Source: CAZOVB01 sp964583095 | GTDB taxonomy: Bacteria; Planctomycetota; Phycisphaerae; SM23-33 | Direction: 5' to 3' | Assembly: GCA_964583095.1 (NCBI GenBank) | Contig: CAZOVB010000006.1 | Location: forward strand, 58,520-122,519 | Length of the DNA: 64,000 nucleotides | In this document: positions 7,714-15,061 of the stretch, piece by piece | How positions within the stretch are numbered: position 1 is the first letter of the stretch | Layout of the letters: each line of letters begins with the position of its first letter | Made by a program: the position numbers and the translations under genes | The notes under the pieces: generated by a model | Told to the model about the DNA's origin: nothing | Database searches by the model: none | The model's input: the letters and a program-made list of their open reading frames with translations, nothing else

Positions 7714-9204
7714 ATGAGACATATGGCGTTTTGTATTGTGCTGGCTTTGGCGACCTCGGCCCTGGTGGCCCAGACGCCTGCCCAGTGGCCCACCACCCCC
7801 ACGCGCAACATGGTGGTCCAGGCTACCGGGCTGCCCGACCGGATCGGGCCGGACAATCTCCTCTGGTCCCACCAGATGGGGGGCAAGGGCGAGAGTACGT
7901 TCGGCATTCCGATTATCACCAAGGACCGCGTTGTCTGTGTCGTCGGACGCGGTGGCATGCCCATGGGCGGACGCGACGGCGGGCTGGTGATTTTCTCCCG
8001 CCATACCGGCGAAATTCTCCTGGAAAAGGCCATTCCGGGCCTGGGAGGCGGCTACGCAGCCGACGCTCCAATCATCGAGGACGGCAAGCTCTACACGCGC
8101 AGGGGCGACACCGTCGTCTGCATGGATCTGGAAAAGGACGGCCAGGTTGTGTGGGAATCCGATGCGGTGGCCCGGTGGGGGATCCGCCGCTGTCACGGCC
8201 CCAACGGCGTGGGCGTAATCCTGGGCGACTACTACTGGATCCCCACCTGCGGTGAGGCTTCGGAATGGTCCTTCAACTATGACGAACTCACGATGGAAAG
8301 GCCATGGAAGCCCCTCGTGGTGGTCCTGAACAAGCACACCGGGGAACTGGTGGCGATGGACGAAGTCCTCCAGAAGCGCTACTACCACGGCCAGTGGGCG
8401 TCGCTCTCGGCCGGGGTGGTCAACGGCAAGCAGATGGTCTTTTACGGAGACGGCTACGGCTACCTTCGGGCGTTTGAAGCCCCGGAGAAATTCGAGAGCT
8501 CCGATGGCGAAATCGTCCGGTTGAAGGAAGTCTGGTACGCCGACGCCAATCCCAAGGAGTACCGGTATTTCGAGAGCGGTACCGAAAAGCCCTACGTCAA
8601 CTGGGACAAGAGCGTCCGGATTCCCTACGATCCCAAGTCGCAAGAGGCTCCCTGCGAGATCATCTCGGCAGCGGTCTTCCACGAGGGGCTGCTCTACGTC
8701 GCCCTGGCCCGGGATTACATGTACTGCAAGCGATCGGGGAGGAAAGCCTACGGCCCCGGGGCGATGCTCTGCGTGGACCCGACGGGCGAAGGCGACGTGA
8801 CGCAGACGCACATCAAGTGGATGAACAAGGACGTCCCGCGCACCTTCTCCACCGCGTCGATCGTCGGTGATCTGCTGTTCATCTCGGATCTGGCCGGCAA
8901 CCTTCACTGCCTGGATGTCCAAACCGGCGAGCATCACTGGAAGCACGACATCGAGACGAAGATCTGGAACTATCCCCAGGTGGTGGCTGACGGAAAGATC
9001 TACCTCCAGAACGAAGCGGGCAAGTACTTCATCCTGGCCGCCTCGAAAGAGAAGAAGGTGCTCTTCGAGACGGAACTGGAAGGGCGAAACGGCATGGCCA
9101 CCGGCGTGGCCAACGGCATGATCGTCGTCGTGACCCCCAAGCGTATTGCCGCCTACAAAGGGCCCGGATACCAGGGCCCTGAGCCGACGGCTGTCAGCGA
9201 GTAG
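7714..9204 (+). CDS. Secreted PQQ-like (BamB-type) beta-propeller protein
   Basis: A 496-residue protein with a signal peptide (MRHMAFCIVLALATSALVAQ). It contains repeated blades of the PQQ-dehydrogenase-like or quinoprotein-alcohol-dehydrogenase type, such as VVCMDLEKDGQVVWESD, LVVVLNKHTGELVAMD, LHCLDVQTGEHHWKHD and GKIYLQNEAGKYFILAA. Such propellers occur in BamB and in many planctomycete secreted proteins of unknown role. I chose the ATG at 7714 because GAGGAG lies seven bases before it; an ATG at 7699 overlaps the previous stop (ATGA) and would add five residues. It is co-transcribed with the Asp-box propeller and ends 17 bases before a strong hairpin terminator. Confidence 0.8.
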   Translation: MRHMAFCIVLALATSALVAQTPAQWPTTPTRNMVVQATGLPDRIGPDNLLWSHQMGGKGESTFGIPIITKDRVVCVVGRGGMPMGGRDGGLVIFSRHTGEILLEKAIPGLGGGYAADAPIIEDGKLYTRRGDTVVCMDLEKDGQVVWESDAVARWGIRRCHGPNGVGVILGDYYWIPTCGEASEWSFNYDELTMERPWKPLVVVLNKHTGELVAMDEVLQKRYYHGQWASLSAGVVNGKQMVFYGDGYGYLRAFEAPEKFESSDGEIVRLKEVWYADANPKEYRYFESGTEKPYVNWDKSVRIPYDPKSQEAPCEIISAAVFHEGLLYVALARDYMYCKRSGRKAYGPGAMLCVDPTGEGDVTQTHIKWMNKDVPRTFSTASIVGDLLFISDLAGNLHCLDVQTGEHHWKHDIETKIWNYPQVVADGKIYLQNEAGKYFILAASKEKKVLFETELEGRNGMATGVANGMIVVVTPKRIAAYKGPGYQGPEPTAVSE

Positions 9205-9220
9205 GTTTTCACTGCTCAAT

Positions 9221-9266
9221 GCCGGGACGGCAGAGCCAAAGAGCCTGTCGTCCCGGCGTTGTTGTA
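9221..9266 (+). terminator. Rho-independent terminator after the propeller genes
   Basis: A 13-bp stem (9221-9233 with 9245-9257, one G-T pair) closes an 11-base loop and is followed by GTTGTTGT. It lies 17 bases after the PQQ-like gene and separates it from the RpiR promoter. Confidence 0.75.
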
Positions 9267-9370
9267 TCTGCCTTTCGATCCGGCTCGGCTCGGCCCCTCG
9301 GTGCTGGTTTGATTTGAGGGGATGAGGGGAAAAGTTTGCCGAATCCTCACACGAAAAAGCTCTCGGACGG

Positions 9371-9399
9371 TTGACAGGAAGCCCTACGTCCTGTAAATA
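9371..9399 (+). promoter_or_regulatory. Sigma70-type promoter of the RpiR/RuBisCO-like operon
   Basis: A perfect TTGACA at 9371-9376 and a TAAATA-type -10 at 9394-9399 are separated by 17 bases. The predicted start site near 9406 is about 65 bases before the RpiR ATG. The -10 is inside a palindrome (9391-9407). Confidence 0.65.
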
Positions 9400-9407
9400 A
9401 GTTACAG
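9391..9407. promoter_or_regulatory. Palindromic operator candidate over the -10
   Basis: CTGTAA-ATAAG-TTACAG is a perfect 6-bp inverted repeat with a 5-base centre. It covers the -10 and start-site region of the promoter for an RpiR-family regulator gene, so autorepression relieved by a sugar phosphate is a natural reading. Confidence 0.5.
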
Positions 9408-9470
9408 TCGCTTTGAAAGTACTCCCGCCCCTTGACCCCACAAACCCCAGACCGCCTCGAGATCGAGGGC

Positions 9471-10349
9471 ATGCCCGAACCACTGACCAGGATCGAATCG
9501 CTGTACGACACCCTCGGCAACGCCGAGAAACAGGTGGCCGATTACGTGATGAAGCACCCGGACCGCGTGCCGTTCGAGTCGGTGCAGGAAATCGCGCGCA
9601 AAGCCGATGTGAGCGTCGCCACGGTCTCCCGCCTGGCGGGGAAGCTCGGCTACGATTCGCTAAAGGATTTCAAGATCCAGTTGGCCAAGCAACCGACCAC
9701 GCCCATCTCCGGTATGTTCGAGGCGATCGCTCCCGACGACAGCGATGCCCAGGTGCTTCGGAAGGTCTTCGGCGGCAATATCCGATCGCTGGAACAGACC
9801 CTGGAGGTCCTGGACGAAGAGGCCCTGGTCGCCGCGGCCAAGCGGATCGGCGCCTGCCAGCGGATCTTTCTGATGGGGGTCGGTTCCAGCGGAAACATCG
9901 CCCGCGACGCCGCCCTGCGCCTGAGCCACCTGGACATCCCCGCCGAGGCCACCGTCGAAAGCTATGACATGGTCAACCGCGCTGCTCGATGCTCCGGACG
10001 CGACGTCGTGCTGGGCATCAGCCATTCCGGGCGAAGTACCATCCTGGTCGAGGCGATCCAACTGGCCAGGAGCAACGGCGCTTCCACCATCGCCATCAGC
10101 AACTACTACAAGTCTCCGCTGCACGAGGCCTGCGACATTTTTCTGCACACGTCCTTTGCCGAAACCCGGGTGAAGGTGGCAGCGCTTTCCAGCCGCGTCG
10201 CGCAGATGTGCCTCATCGACGCGCTGTACCTGATGACCGCTCGCTATCGAAAGGTCGATACGCGAATTCTTGAAAGGCTCAACGAATCTACAGAGAGGCT
10301 GCTCCGTTCGCCGGAAAAGAGCCGGCGTCGGACGGAAAACCGACAGTAA
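9471..10349 (+). CDS. MurR/RpiR-family transcriptional regulator
   Basis: A 292-residue regulator. Residues 1-77 form the RpiR-type helix-turn-helix domain (NAEKQVADYVMKHP, IARKADVSVATVSRLAGKLG), and residues about 110-250 form a SIS phosphosugar-binding domain (MGVGSSGNIARDAALRL, VVLGISHSGRSTILVEA). The family senses sugar phosphates and usually represses catabolic operons. I prefer the ATG at 9471; a TTG at 9432 is also open and would add 13 residues. It lies 18 bases before the RuBisCO-like gene and downstream of a promoter with an overlapping palindrome, so it very likely controls this operon and itself. Confidence 0.88.
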   Translation: MPEPLTRIESLYDTLGNAEKQVADYVMKHPDRVPFESVQEIARKADVSVATVSRLAGKLGYDSLKDFKIQLAKQPTTPISGMFEAIAPDDSDAQVLRKVFGGNIRSLEQTLEVLDEEALVAAAKRIGACQRIFLMGVGSSGNIARDAALRLSHLDIPAEATVESYDMVNRAARCSGRDVVLGISHSGRSTILVEAIQLARSNGASTIAISNYYKSPLHEACDIFLHTSFAETRVKVAALSSRVAQMCLIDALYLMTARYRKVDTRILERLNESTERLLRSPEKSRRRTENRQ

Positions 10350-10367
10350 TTCCCGAAAGGAACGAAG

Positions 10368-11714
10368 ATGAAGAACTACTACGATTTTGAAATCTTCCAC
10401 AAGATGCTCGATGGCATCGACCTGGACGACCACGTGGTCGCAACCTATTACCTCCGCGATCGGCTCGAGGGCGAAAAGTTCCTCGATCACTTCGCACTGG
10501 TACAGGCGATGGCCCTGGAAGGTTCCACCGGCACCTGGGAGAAGGTCGAAGAGGACACCGAGGTCGTCCGCGAAGCCCTGTCTTCCAAGATGGTCGGCTA
10601 TCACGAGATCCCCAGCGACGACCCGTTCGTCAAGTCGGCGGTGGTGCAGTTGGCCTTCCCGATCCAGGCCTGGGGCGACAATGTCCCGATGATGCTCCTG
10701 GCCGTTGCGGGCAACTGCTTCGCTTACTCCAAGAACATCATGCTCACCGACCTGTTTATCGGGAAGAACCTGCTCAAGCACTTCAAGGGGCCGAAGTTCG
10801 GCGTTGAAGGCATTCGCGAGCTGACCGGCGTGCAGGATCGACCCCTCTCGCTGCACATCATCAAGCCCAAGATGGGCATGACCCCCGAGCAGACGGCCAA
10901 CCAGGTCCGTCAGACCTTCGAGGGCGGCGCGGACATGTGCAAAGACGACGAGATGTGTGCCGACGTCTTCAACTGCACCACCGAAGATCGTCTCAAGGCC
11001 GTCATGGACGTCATCAAGGCCAAGGAAGACCAGACCGGCAAGAAGATGATCTACCTCTGCTCGATCACCGACGAGCCGGCCAAGATGATGGACAAAGCCA
11101 AGCGCGCCATCGAGATGGGCGCCAACGGCTTGCTGGTGGCCTATTCGGCCGGCCTGCCCACTCTGCGGCAATTGACCAGCGATCCGGATATTACCGTTCC
11201 GGTCATGCTCCACGCGTCGCACATGATCGCGATGATGAAGCAGATCGCCTGGCCGGTCCTGGCCAAGCTCTGCCGCCTCTGCGGTGCGGACATGATGCTC
11301 ACGCCCACCATGTGGTCCTCGATCCCGATGGTCTCGATGGAAGAAGGCCTGCGGACCAGCTTCCAGAAGCTCGCCCCCTGGGGTCACATCAAGCGGACGT
11401 TCCCGATGCCCTGCGCCGGCGTCTATCCGGGCGTGGCAGAGGTCATCATGGGCGAATACGGCAAGGACATCGTCATTCCCGCCGGTGGCGGCATGCTCGG
11501 ACACCCCGACGGCTACACCGCCGGCGCCAAGGCATGGCAGCAGGCGATTGCCGCGGTCCTGGAGGGCACGCCCCTGCCGGTTGCGGCCAAGCAGCCCGGC
11601 AACGAAGCGCTCAAGCACGCCTTGGAGAAGTGGGGCTACCAGACGCGTCCCAAGGCGCCCTGGCTGCGGCTTAGCCCGGAATTTCAGCCCAAGCCGATGA
11701 AGTTCGACGACTGA
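10368..11714 (+). CDS. RuBisCO-like protein (form IV large-subunit homologue)
   Basis: A 448-residue RuBisCO large-subunit homologue. Kept: KPK of HIIKPKMG (K166/K168, RuBisCO K175/K177), the metal site CKDDE (K192, D194, E195; RuBisCO K201, D203, E204) and the phosphate loop GGGMLGHPDG near 373-382. Changed: the HRxxH region is LHASHM (H282 kept, Arg lost), the H327 region is GADMMLTPTM, and no loop-6 GKxEG lysine is present. This excludes a carboxylating RuBisCO and fits an RLP. Characterised RLPs enolise, decarboxylate or hydrolyse phosphorylated keto sugars or sugar acids, including 3-oxo-isoapionate 4-phosphate in D-apiose use. Start follows GAAAGGAACGAAG. It is the second gene of the RpiR operon, upstream of E2/E1 genes. 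Confidence 0.88.
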   Translation: MKNYYDFEIFHKMLDGIDLDDHVVATYYLRDRLEGEKFLDHFALVQAMALEGSTGTWEKVEEDTEVVREALSSKMVGYHEIPSDDPFVKSAVVQLAFPIQAWGDNVPMMLLAVAGNCFAYSKNIMLTDLFIGKNLLKHFKGPKFGVEGIRELTGVQDRPLSLHIIKPKMGMTPEQTANQVRQTFEGGADMCKDDEMCADVFNCTTEDRLKAVMDVIKAKEDQTGKKMIYLCSITDEPAKMMDKAKRAIEMGANGLLVAYSAGLPTLRQLTSDPDITVPVMLHASHMIAMMKQIAWPVLAKLCRLCGADMMLTPTMWSSIPMVSMEEGLRTSFQKLAPWGHIKRTFPMPCAGVYPGVAEVIMGEYGKDIVIPAGGGMLGHPDGYTAGAKAWQQAIAAVLEGTPLPVAAKQPGNEALKHALEKWGYQTRPKAPWLRLSPEFQPKPMKFDD

Positions 11715-11722
11715 GTACCGAT

Positions 11723-11762
11723 GCGAGACGGGGCGGCGGAGTGATCCGCCGCCCCGCTTCGC
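11723..11762 (+). terminator. Intercistronic GNRA hairpin (attenuator or partial terminator)
   Basis: A perfect 11-bp stem (11730-11740 with 11745-11755) is closed by a GTGA tetraloop, with a further outer GCGA/TCGC pairing at 11723-11726 and 11759-11762. Only a weak T-rich tail (GCTTT) follows. It stands between the RLP and the E2 gene, so it may attenuate transcription or protect upstream mRNA. Confidence 0.55.
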
Positions 11763-11777
11763 TTTGAAAGGAATCCC

Positions 11778-12962
11778 ATGGCAGTTGAGATCAAGATGCC
11801 TTCGCTCGGCACGGCCGTTGACGAAGTCCGCCTCATCAACTGGGTCAAAAACGTCGGAGACCCGGTCAAGATGGGCGAAGTCATCGCCGAGGTCGAGACC
11901 GACAAAGCCGTCACGGAGTTGGAATCCTACGCCGCCGGCACGGTTCTGGCCCACCTGGTCCAGGCCGACAGCATTGTCGAAGAGGGCCAGATCATCGCCT
12001 ATGTCGGCAAGGAAGGCGAGCAGGTTCCCGGCGGGCAGGACGCCCAAAACAAAGCGCCCGAACCCACACAGACCCAAAGAGCCCCAGCCCAGTCCACGGA
12101 GTCGAAAAAAGACGATTTCCGCGTTTCGCCCGTCATTCGCAAACTCGCCCAGCGCGAGGGCGTGGATCTGGCCTCCTGCACCCCCAGCGGGCCTTCGGGA
12201 CAGATCCTTCGCAAGGACGTCCTGGCTGCCAAGGGTAAGGCGCCGGCTGCCCAGCAGCCCCAGCCGAGCCGAAAGGCCCAGCCCGCTGCGCCCCAGCCGG
12301 CAGGGGCCTCGCCGACGCTTTCCCGCAACCAGCGGGGCGTGATCAAGCGCATTACCGAGAGTCACCGGCAGCAGGTTCCGATCCACCTCAACGCCTACAT
12401 CGACATGACGGCGGTGCTGAATCTGCGCCAGGACCTGCTGGAGAAGACCGGTTCGAAGGTCAGCTTCGACGCGATCTTCATCCACACCCTTGCGCGGCTG
12501 CTCAACCGGTTCCCCCGGTTTCGCACCCGCATGGTGGAGGAGGAACTGACGCCCATCGAAGGCGACGGCGTGGCCCTGGCGGTCTCGCCGGGCGAGGAGC
12601 TCTTCACACCGACCGTCGTCCAGGCCGGCAGCAAGAGCTACGTGGAAATCGACAACGACATCCGCAGCCTGGCTGCCAAAGCCCGCGAAGGAAAGATCAC
12701 GCTCGATGAGATGTCCGGGGCGTGCTTTACCATCAGCAACCTCGGGATGTACCCGATCTCGTCGTTTGACATGGTCGTGCCTCCCGAGCAGTGCGCGGCC
12801 CTGGCGATCGGGACCATCGAGCACCGGATAACGCTCGAAGATGGCCGGCTCCAGTCGGCCCCGAGCGTGTGCGTGACGCTTACATGCGATCATCGAATCA
12901 TCAACGGACGGCAGGGAGCCGAGATGCTTGCCGCCCTCAAAGAGAAGTTGGAGACGCTATGA
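11778..12962 (+). CDS. 2-oxo-acid dehydrogenase E2 (dihydrolipoamide acyltransferase)
   Basis: A 394-residue E2 with the full domain order: lipoyl domain at 1-80 (ETDKAVTELES, lipoylated K43), an Ala/Pro/Gln-rich linker, the E1/E3-binding domain at about 115-150 (RVSPVIRKLAQREGVD), a second linker, and the catalytic core at about 180-394. It moves an acyl group from E1 to CoA in the cytoplasm. The active-site HRxxDG motif reads DHRIINGRQGA: His372 is kept but the Asp is Asn376. It comes first in a translationally coupled E2-E1alpha-E1beta unit, an unusual order; no E3 (lipoamide dehydrogenase) gene is in the window. AAAGGAA precedes the ATG. Acetoin- or pyruvate-type substrates are typical for such sets. 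Confidence 0.9.
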   Translation: MAVEIKMPSLGTAVDEVRLINWVKNVGDPVKMGEVIAEVETDKAVTELESYAAGTVLAHLVQADSIVEEGQIIAYVGKEGEQVPGGQDAQNKAPEPTQTQRAPAQSTESKKDDFRVSPVIRKLAQREGVDLASCTPSGPSGQILRKDVLAAKGKAPAAQQPQPSRKAQPAAPQPAGASPTLSRNQRGVIKRITESHRQQVPIHLNAYIDMTAVLNLRQDLLEKTGSKVSFDAIFIHTLARLLNRFPRFRTRMVEEELTPIEGDGVALAVSPGEELFTPTVVQAGSKSYVEIDNDIRSLAAKAREGKITLDEMSGACFTISNLGMYPISSFDMVVPPEQCAALAIGTIEHRITLEDGRLQSAPSVCVTLTCDHRIINGRQGAEMLAALKEKLETL

Positions 12963-13930
12963 CCCTCAAGGACTACAGCCCCGAACTGCTGCTGGAGATG
13001 CATCGAAAGATGATGCTGATCCGTACGTTCGAGGAACGTGTCAAATATTTGTTCCTGCAAGGAATCATGCCGGGGACCATCCACCAGTGCCAGGGCCAGG
13101 AGGCCTCGGCGGTGGGGGTCTGCTCGGCCTTGAACGAAGACGACGTGATCACCAGCACGCATCGGCCTCACGGACATGCACTGGCCAAGGGAATCACCAC
13201 CACCGCGGCCATGGGAGAACTCTTCGGCAAGGTCACCGGATGCTGCAAAGGCAAAGGCGGATCGATGCACATGGGCGACCTGGCGGTGGGGATGGTCCCG
13301 GCCGTGGCGATTGTCGGTGGCGGAATTCCCATTGCCACCGGCTGCGGGCTCGCCTTCAAGATGCGCAAGGAAAAGCGTGTGGCCGTCTGCTTCATGGGTG
13401 ACGGTGCGGTCAACGAGGGCGCGTTCCACGAAGGCGTGAACATGGGCGCGATCTGGGAGTTGCCCGTGATCTACGTGGTGGAGAACAACAAGTACGGCGC
13501 CTCGACACCGGTGGGCCAGGTCGTCAAGACCAAGACCATCTCCGAGCGTGCCAAGGCCTACGGCATCAAGGGACAGACTCTCGACGGCAACGACCTGTCG
13601 GCGGTGTACGAAGCGGCCCTGAAGGCTGTCGACCGCGCCCGCAAGGGTAAGGGACCGACCCTGCTGGAACTCGAGACCTACCGCATTACCGGTCACTCCC
13701 GGCGGGATCCCTGCAACTACCAGCCTCCCGAGGAACGCAAGAAAGCCCTGGAGATGGAGCCCATCGGGCGCTTCGCCAAGAAGCTCATCGAAGCGGGCAT
13801 TACGACGCAAGAGGACCTCGACAAGATGCAGAGCCGGATTGACGAGGAGATCGAGGCCGCGGTGGCCCATGCCCAAGCCGCCGAGGAGCCCAAGCCCGAA
13901 GACGCCCTTGAAGACATGTTCGTGGAGTGA
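12959..13930 (+). CDS. Thiamine-dependent 2-oxo-acid dehydrogenase E1, alpha subunit
   Basis: A 323-residue E1alpha of the pyruvate/acetoin dehydrogenase type. The thiamine-diphosphate motif is present as GDGAVNEGAFHEGVNMGA through VVENN. GGSMHM and THRPHGHALAKG are the usual substrate-channel segments, and YRITGHSRRDPCNY matches the phosphorylation-loop region. It decarboxylates a 2-oxo acid and passes the acyl group to E2. I chose the ATG at 12959, which overlaps the E2 stop by four bases (ATGA), over a longer open frame starting inside E2. The E1beta gene follows within three bases. Sequence does not separate pyruvate, acetoin or another keto substrate. Confidence 0.9.
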   Translation: MTLKDYSPELLLEMHRKMMLIRTFEERVKYLFLQGIMPGTIHQCQGQEASAVGVCSALNEDDVITSTHRPHGHALAKGITTTAAMGELFGKVTGCCKGKGGSMHMGDLAVGMVPAVAIVGGGIPIATGCGLAFKMRKEKRVAVCFMGDGAVNEGAFHEGVNMGAIWELPVIYVVENNKYGASTPVGQVVKTKTISERAKAYGIKGQTLDGNDLSAVYEAALKAVDRARKGKGPTLLELETYRITGHSRRDPCNYQPPEERKKALEMEPIGRFAKKLIEAGITTQEDLDKMQSRIDEEIEAAVAHAQAAEEPKPEDALEDMFVE

Positions 13931-13932
13931 AA

Positions 13933-14949
13933 ATGAAGCGTTTGAGTATAGCAGAAGCATTGCGGGAGACGATCGTTTCCGAGATGGAGCGGGACGAGAA
14001 GATCTTCTGCATTGGAGAAGATATCGGCATCCCGGGCGGATGGGGCGGTGCCTTCACCGTCACCCTGGGCCTGGAGGAGAAGTTCCCCGACAGAACCGTC
14101 AACACGCCCATCAGTGAGAACGGCTTTACCGGCGTGGCGCTGGGAGCGGCCATGATGGGCCTGCGACCCCTGGCCGACGTGCAGTACAGCGACTTCCTGT
14201 TCTGCGCGATGGACCAGATGGCCAACCAGGTCGCCAAAATGCGTTACATGTCCGGCGGAAAGCTGACCGTACCCATGGTCATGCGCGCCCCGGTGGGCGT
14301 GACAGGCCGCGGCAGCCAGCACGCACAGAACATGGAAACATTCTTCCTGCCCCTGCCCGGGGTGAAGATCGTCTGCCCCGCCACCGCCTACGACGCGGTC
14401 GGACTGCTGCGAAGCGCCCTGCGTTGCGATGACCCGGTGATGATCTTCGAGCACAAGCTGCTCTACGGATCCAAGGGCGCCCGTGCAGAAGCCGGCTCCG
14501 TCGATGCATCCAGTGAAATCCCCGACGAGGACTACACCGTTCCGATCGGCAAGGCCGTCGTCCGCAGAGAAGGCAACGATTGCACGATCGTCGCGACGCT
14601 GCTGATGATGCACCGGGCCTTGCAAGCTGCCGACAAGCTCGAGTCCGAGGGCATCAGCGTCGAGGTCGTCGACCCCCGCAGCCTCGTCCCGTTCGACTGG
14701 GACCTGCTGGGGCAGTCCGTCGGCAAGACCGGGCGACTGATCACCGTAGAAGAGAGTCCGCAGCGAAACGGCATCGGAGCCGAGATCGTCGCCGGGGCCG
14801 CAGAGCGGTTCCTCGAACTGCTCATCGCCCCGATGAAGCGCGTGGCCGCACCCAACACCCCCGCGCCCTTCTCGCCGCCGATGGAGAATTTCTTCATCCC
14901 GCAGGTCGACGGTATCTGCCAGGCCGTGCGAGACACCGTCGCATTCTGA
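13933..14949 (+). CDS. Thiamine-dependent 2-oxo-acid dehydrogenase E1, beta subunit
   Basis: A 338-residue transketolase-type E1beta. Landmarks are FCIGEDIG, VNTPISENGFTGVALGAAM with the catalytic Glu that activates thiamine diphosphate, GLRPLADVQYSDF, GGKLTVPMVMRAP, and the C-terminal swivel domain (EVVDPRSLVPFDW, ITVEESPQRNGIGAE). With E1alpha it forms the alpha2beta2 decarboxylase. The ATG at 13933 is preceded by GTGGAG; a GTG at 13927 overlapping the E1alpha stop is an alternative. A hairpin 20 bases after the stop probably ends this section of the operon. Confidence 0.9.
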   Translation: MKRLSIAEALRETIVSEMERDEKIFCIGEDIGIPGGWGGAFTVTLGLEEKFPDRTVNTPISENGFTGVALGAAMMGLRPLADVQYSDFLFCAMDQMANQVAKMRYMSGGKLTVPMVMRAPVGVTGRGSQHAQNMETFFLPLPGVKIVCPATAYDAVGLLRSALRCDDPVMIFEHKLLYGSKGARAEAGSVDASSEIPDEDYTVPIGKAVVRREGNDCTIVATLLMMHRALQAADKLESEGISVEVVDPRSLVPFDWDLLGQSVGKTGRLITVEESPQRNGIGAEIVAGAAERFLELLIAPMKRVAAPNTPAPFSPPMENFFIPQVDGICQAVRDTVAF

Positions 14950-14969
14950 GAAAAGCTGGAAGCAAAAAC

Positions 14970-15007
14970 AGCGGCGCGGTCGGGTTTCTTTTCCCGCCCG
15001 CGCCGCT
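14970..15007. terminator. GC-rich hairpin after E1beta
   Basis: A 10-bp perfect stem (14970-14979 with 14998-15007) with an inner CGGG/CCCG pairing and a T-rich loop; an A-rich run precedes it and only a short T run follows. It may reduce, rather than stop, read-through into the glycosidase gene. Confidence 0.55.
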
Positions 15008-15061
15008 TATCATGTCTCAACCGGCCCCCAGCCCGTCGCCAACGCAAAAAGGAGACCTTTC

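Noticed and set aside
10368..11714. True CO2-fixing RuBisCO
   Set aside because: The loop-6 Lys and the H327-type residue are absent, and no small subunit or phosphoribulokinase gene is present.
9660..12893. Very long open frame antisense to RpiR, RLP and E2 (over 1000 codons)
   Set aside because: It has no recognisable motif and is rich in residues expected from reading GC-rich codons backwards. The plus-strand genes explain the sequence fully.
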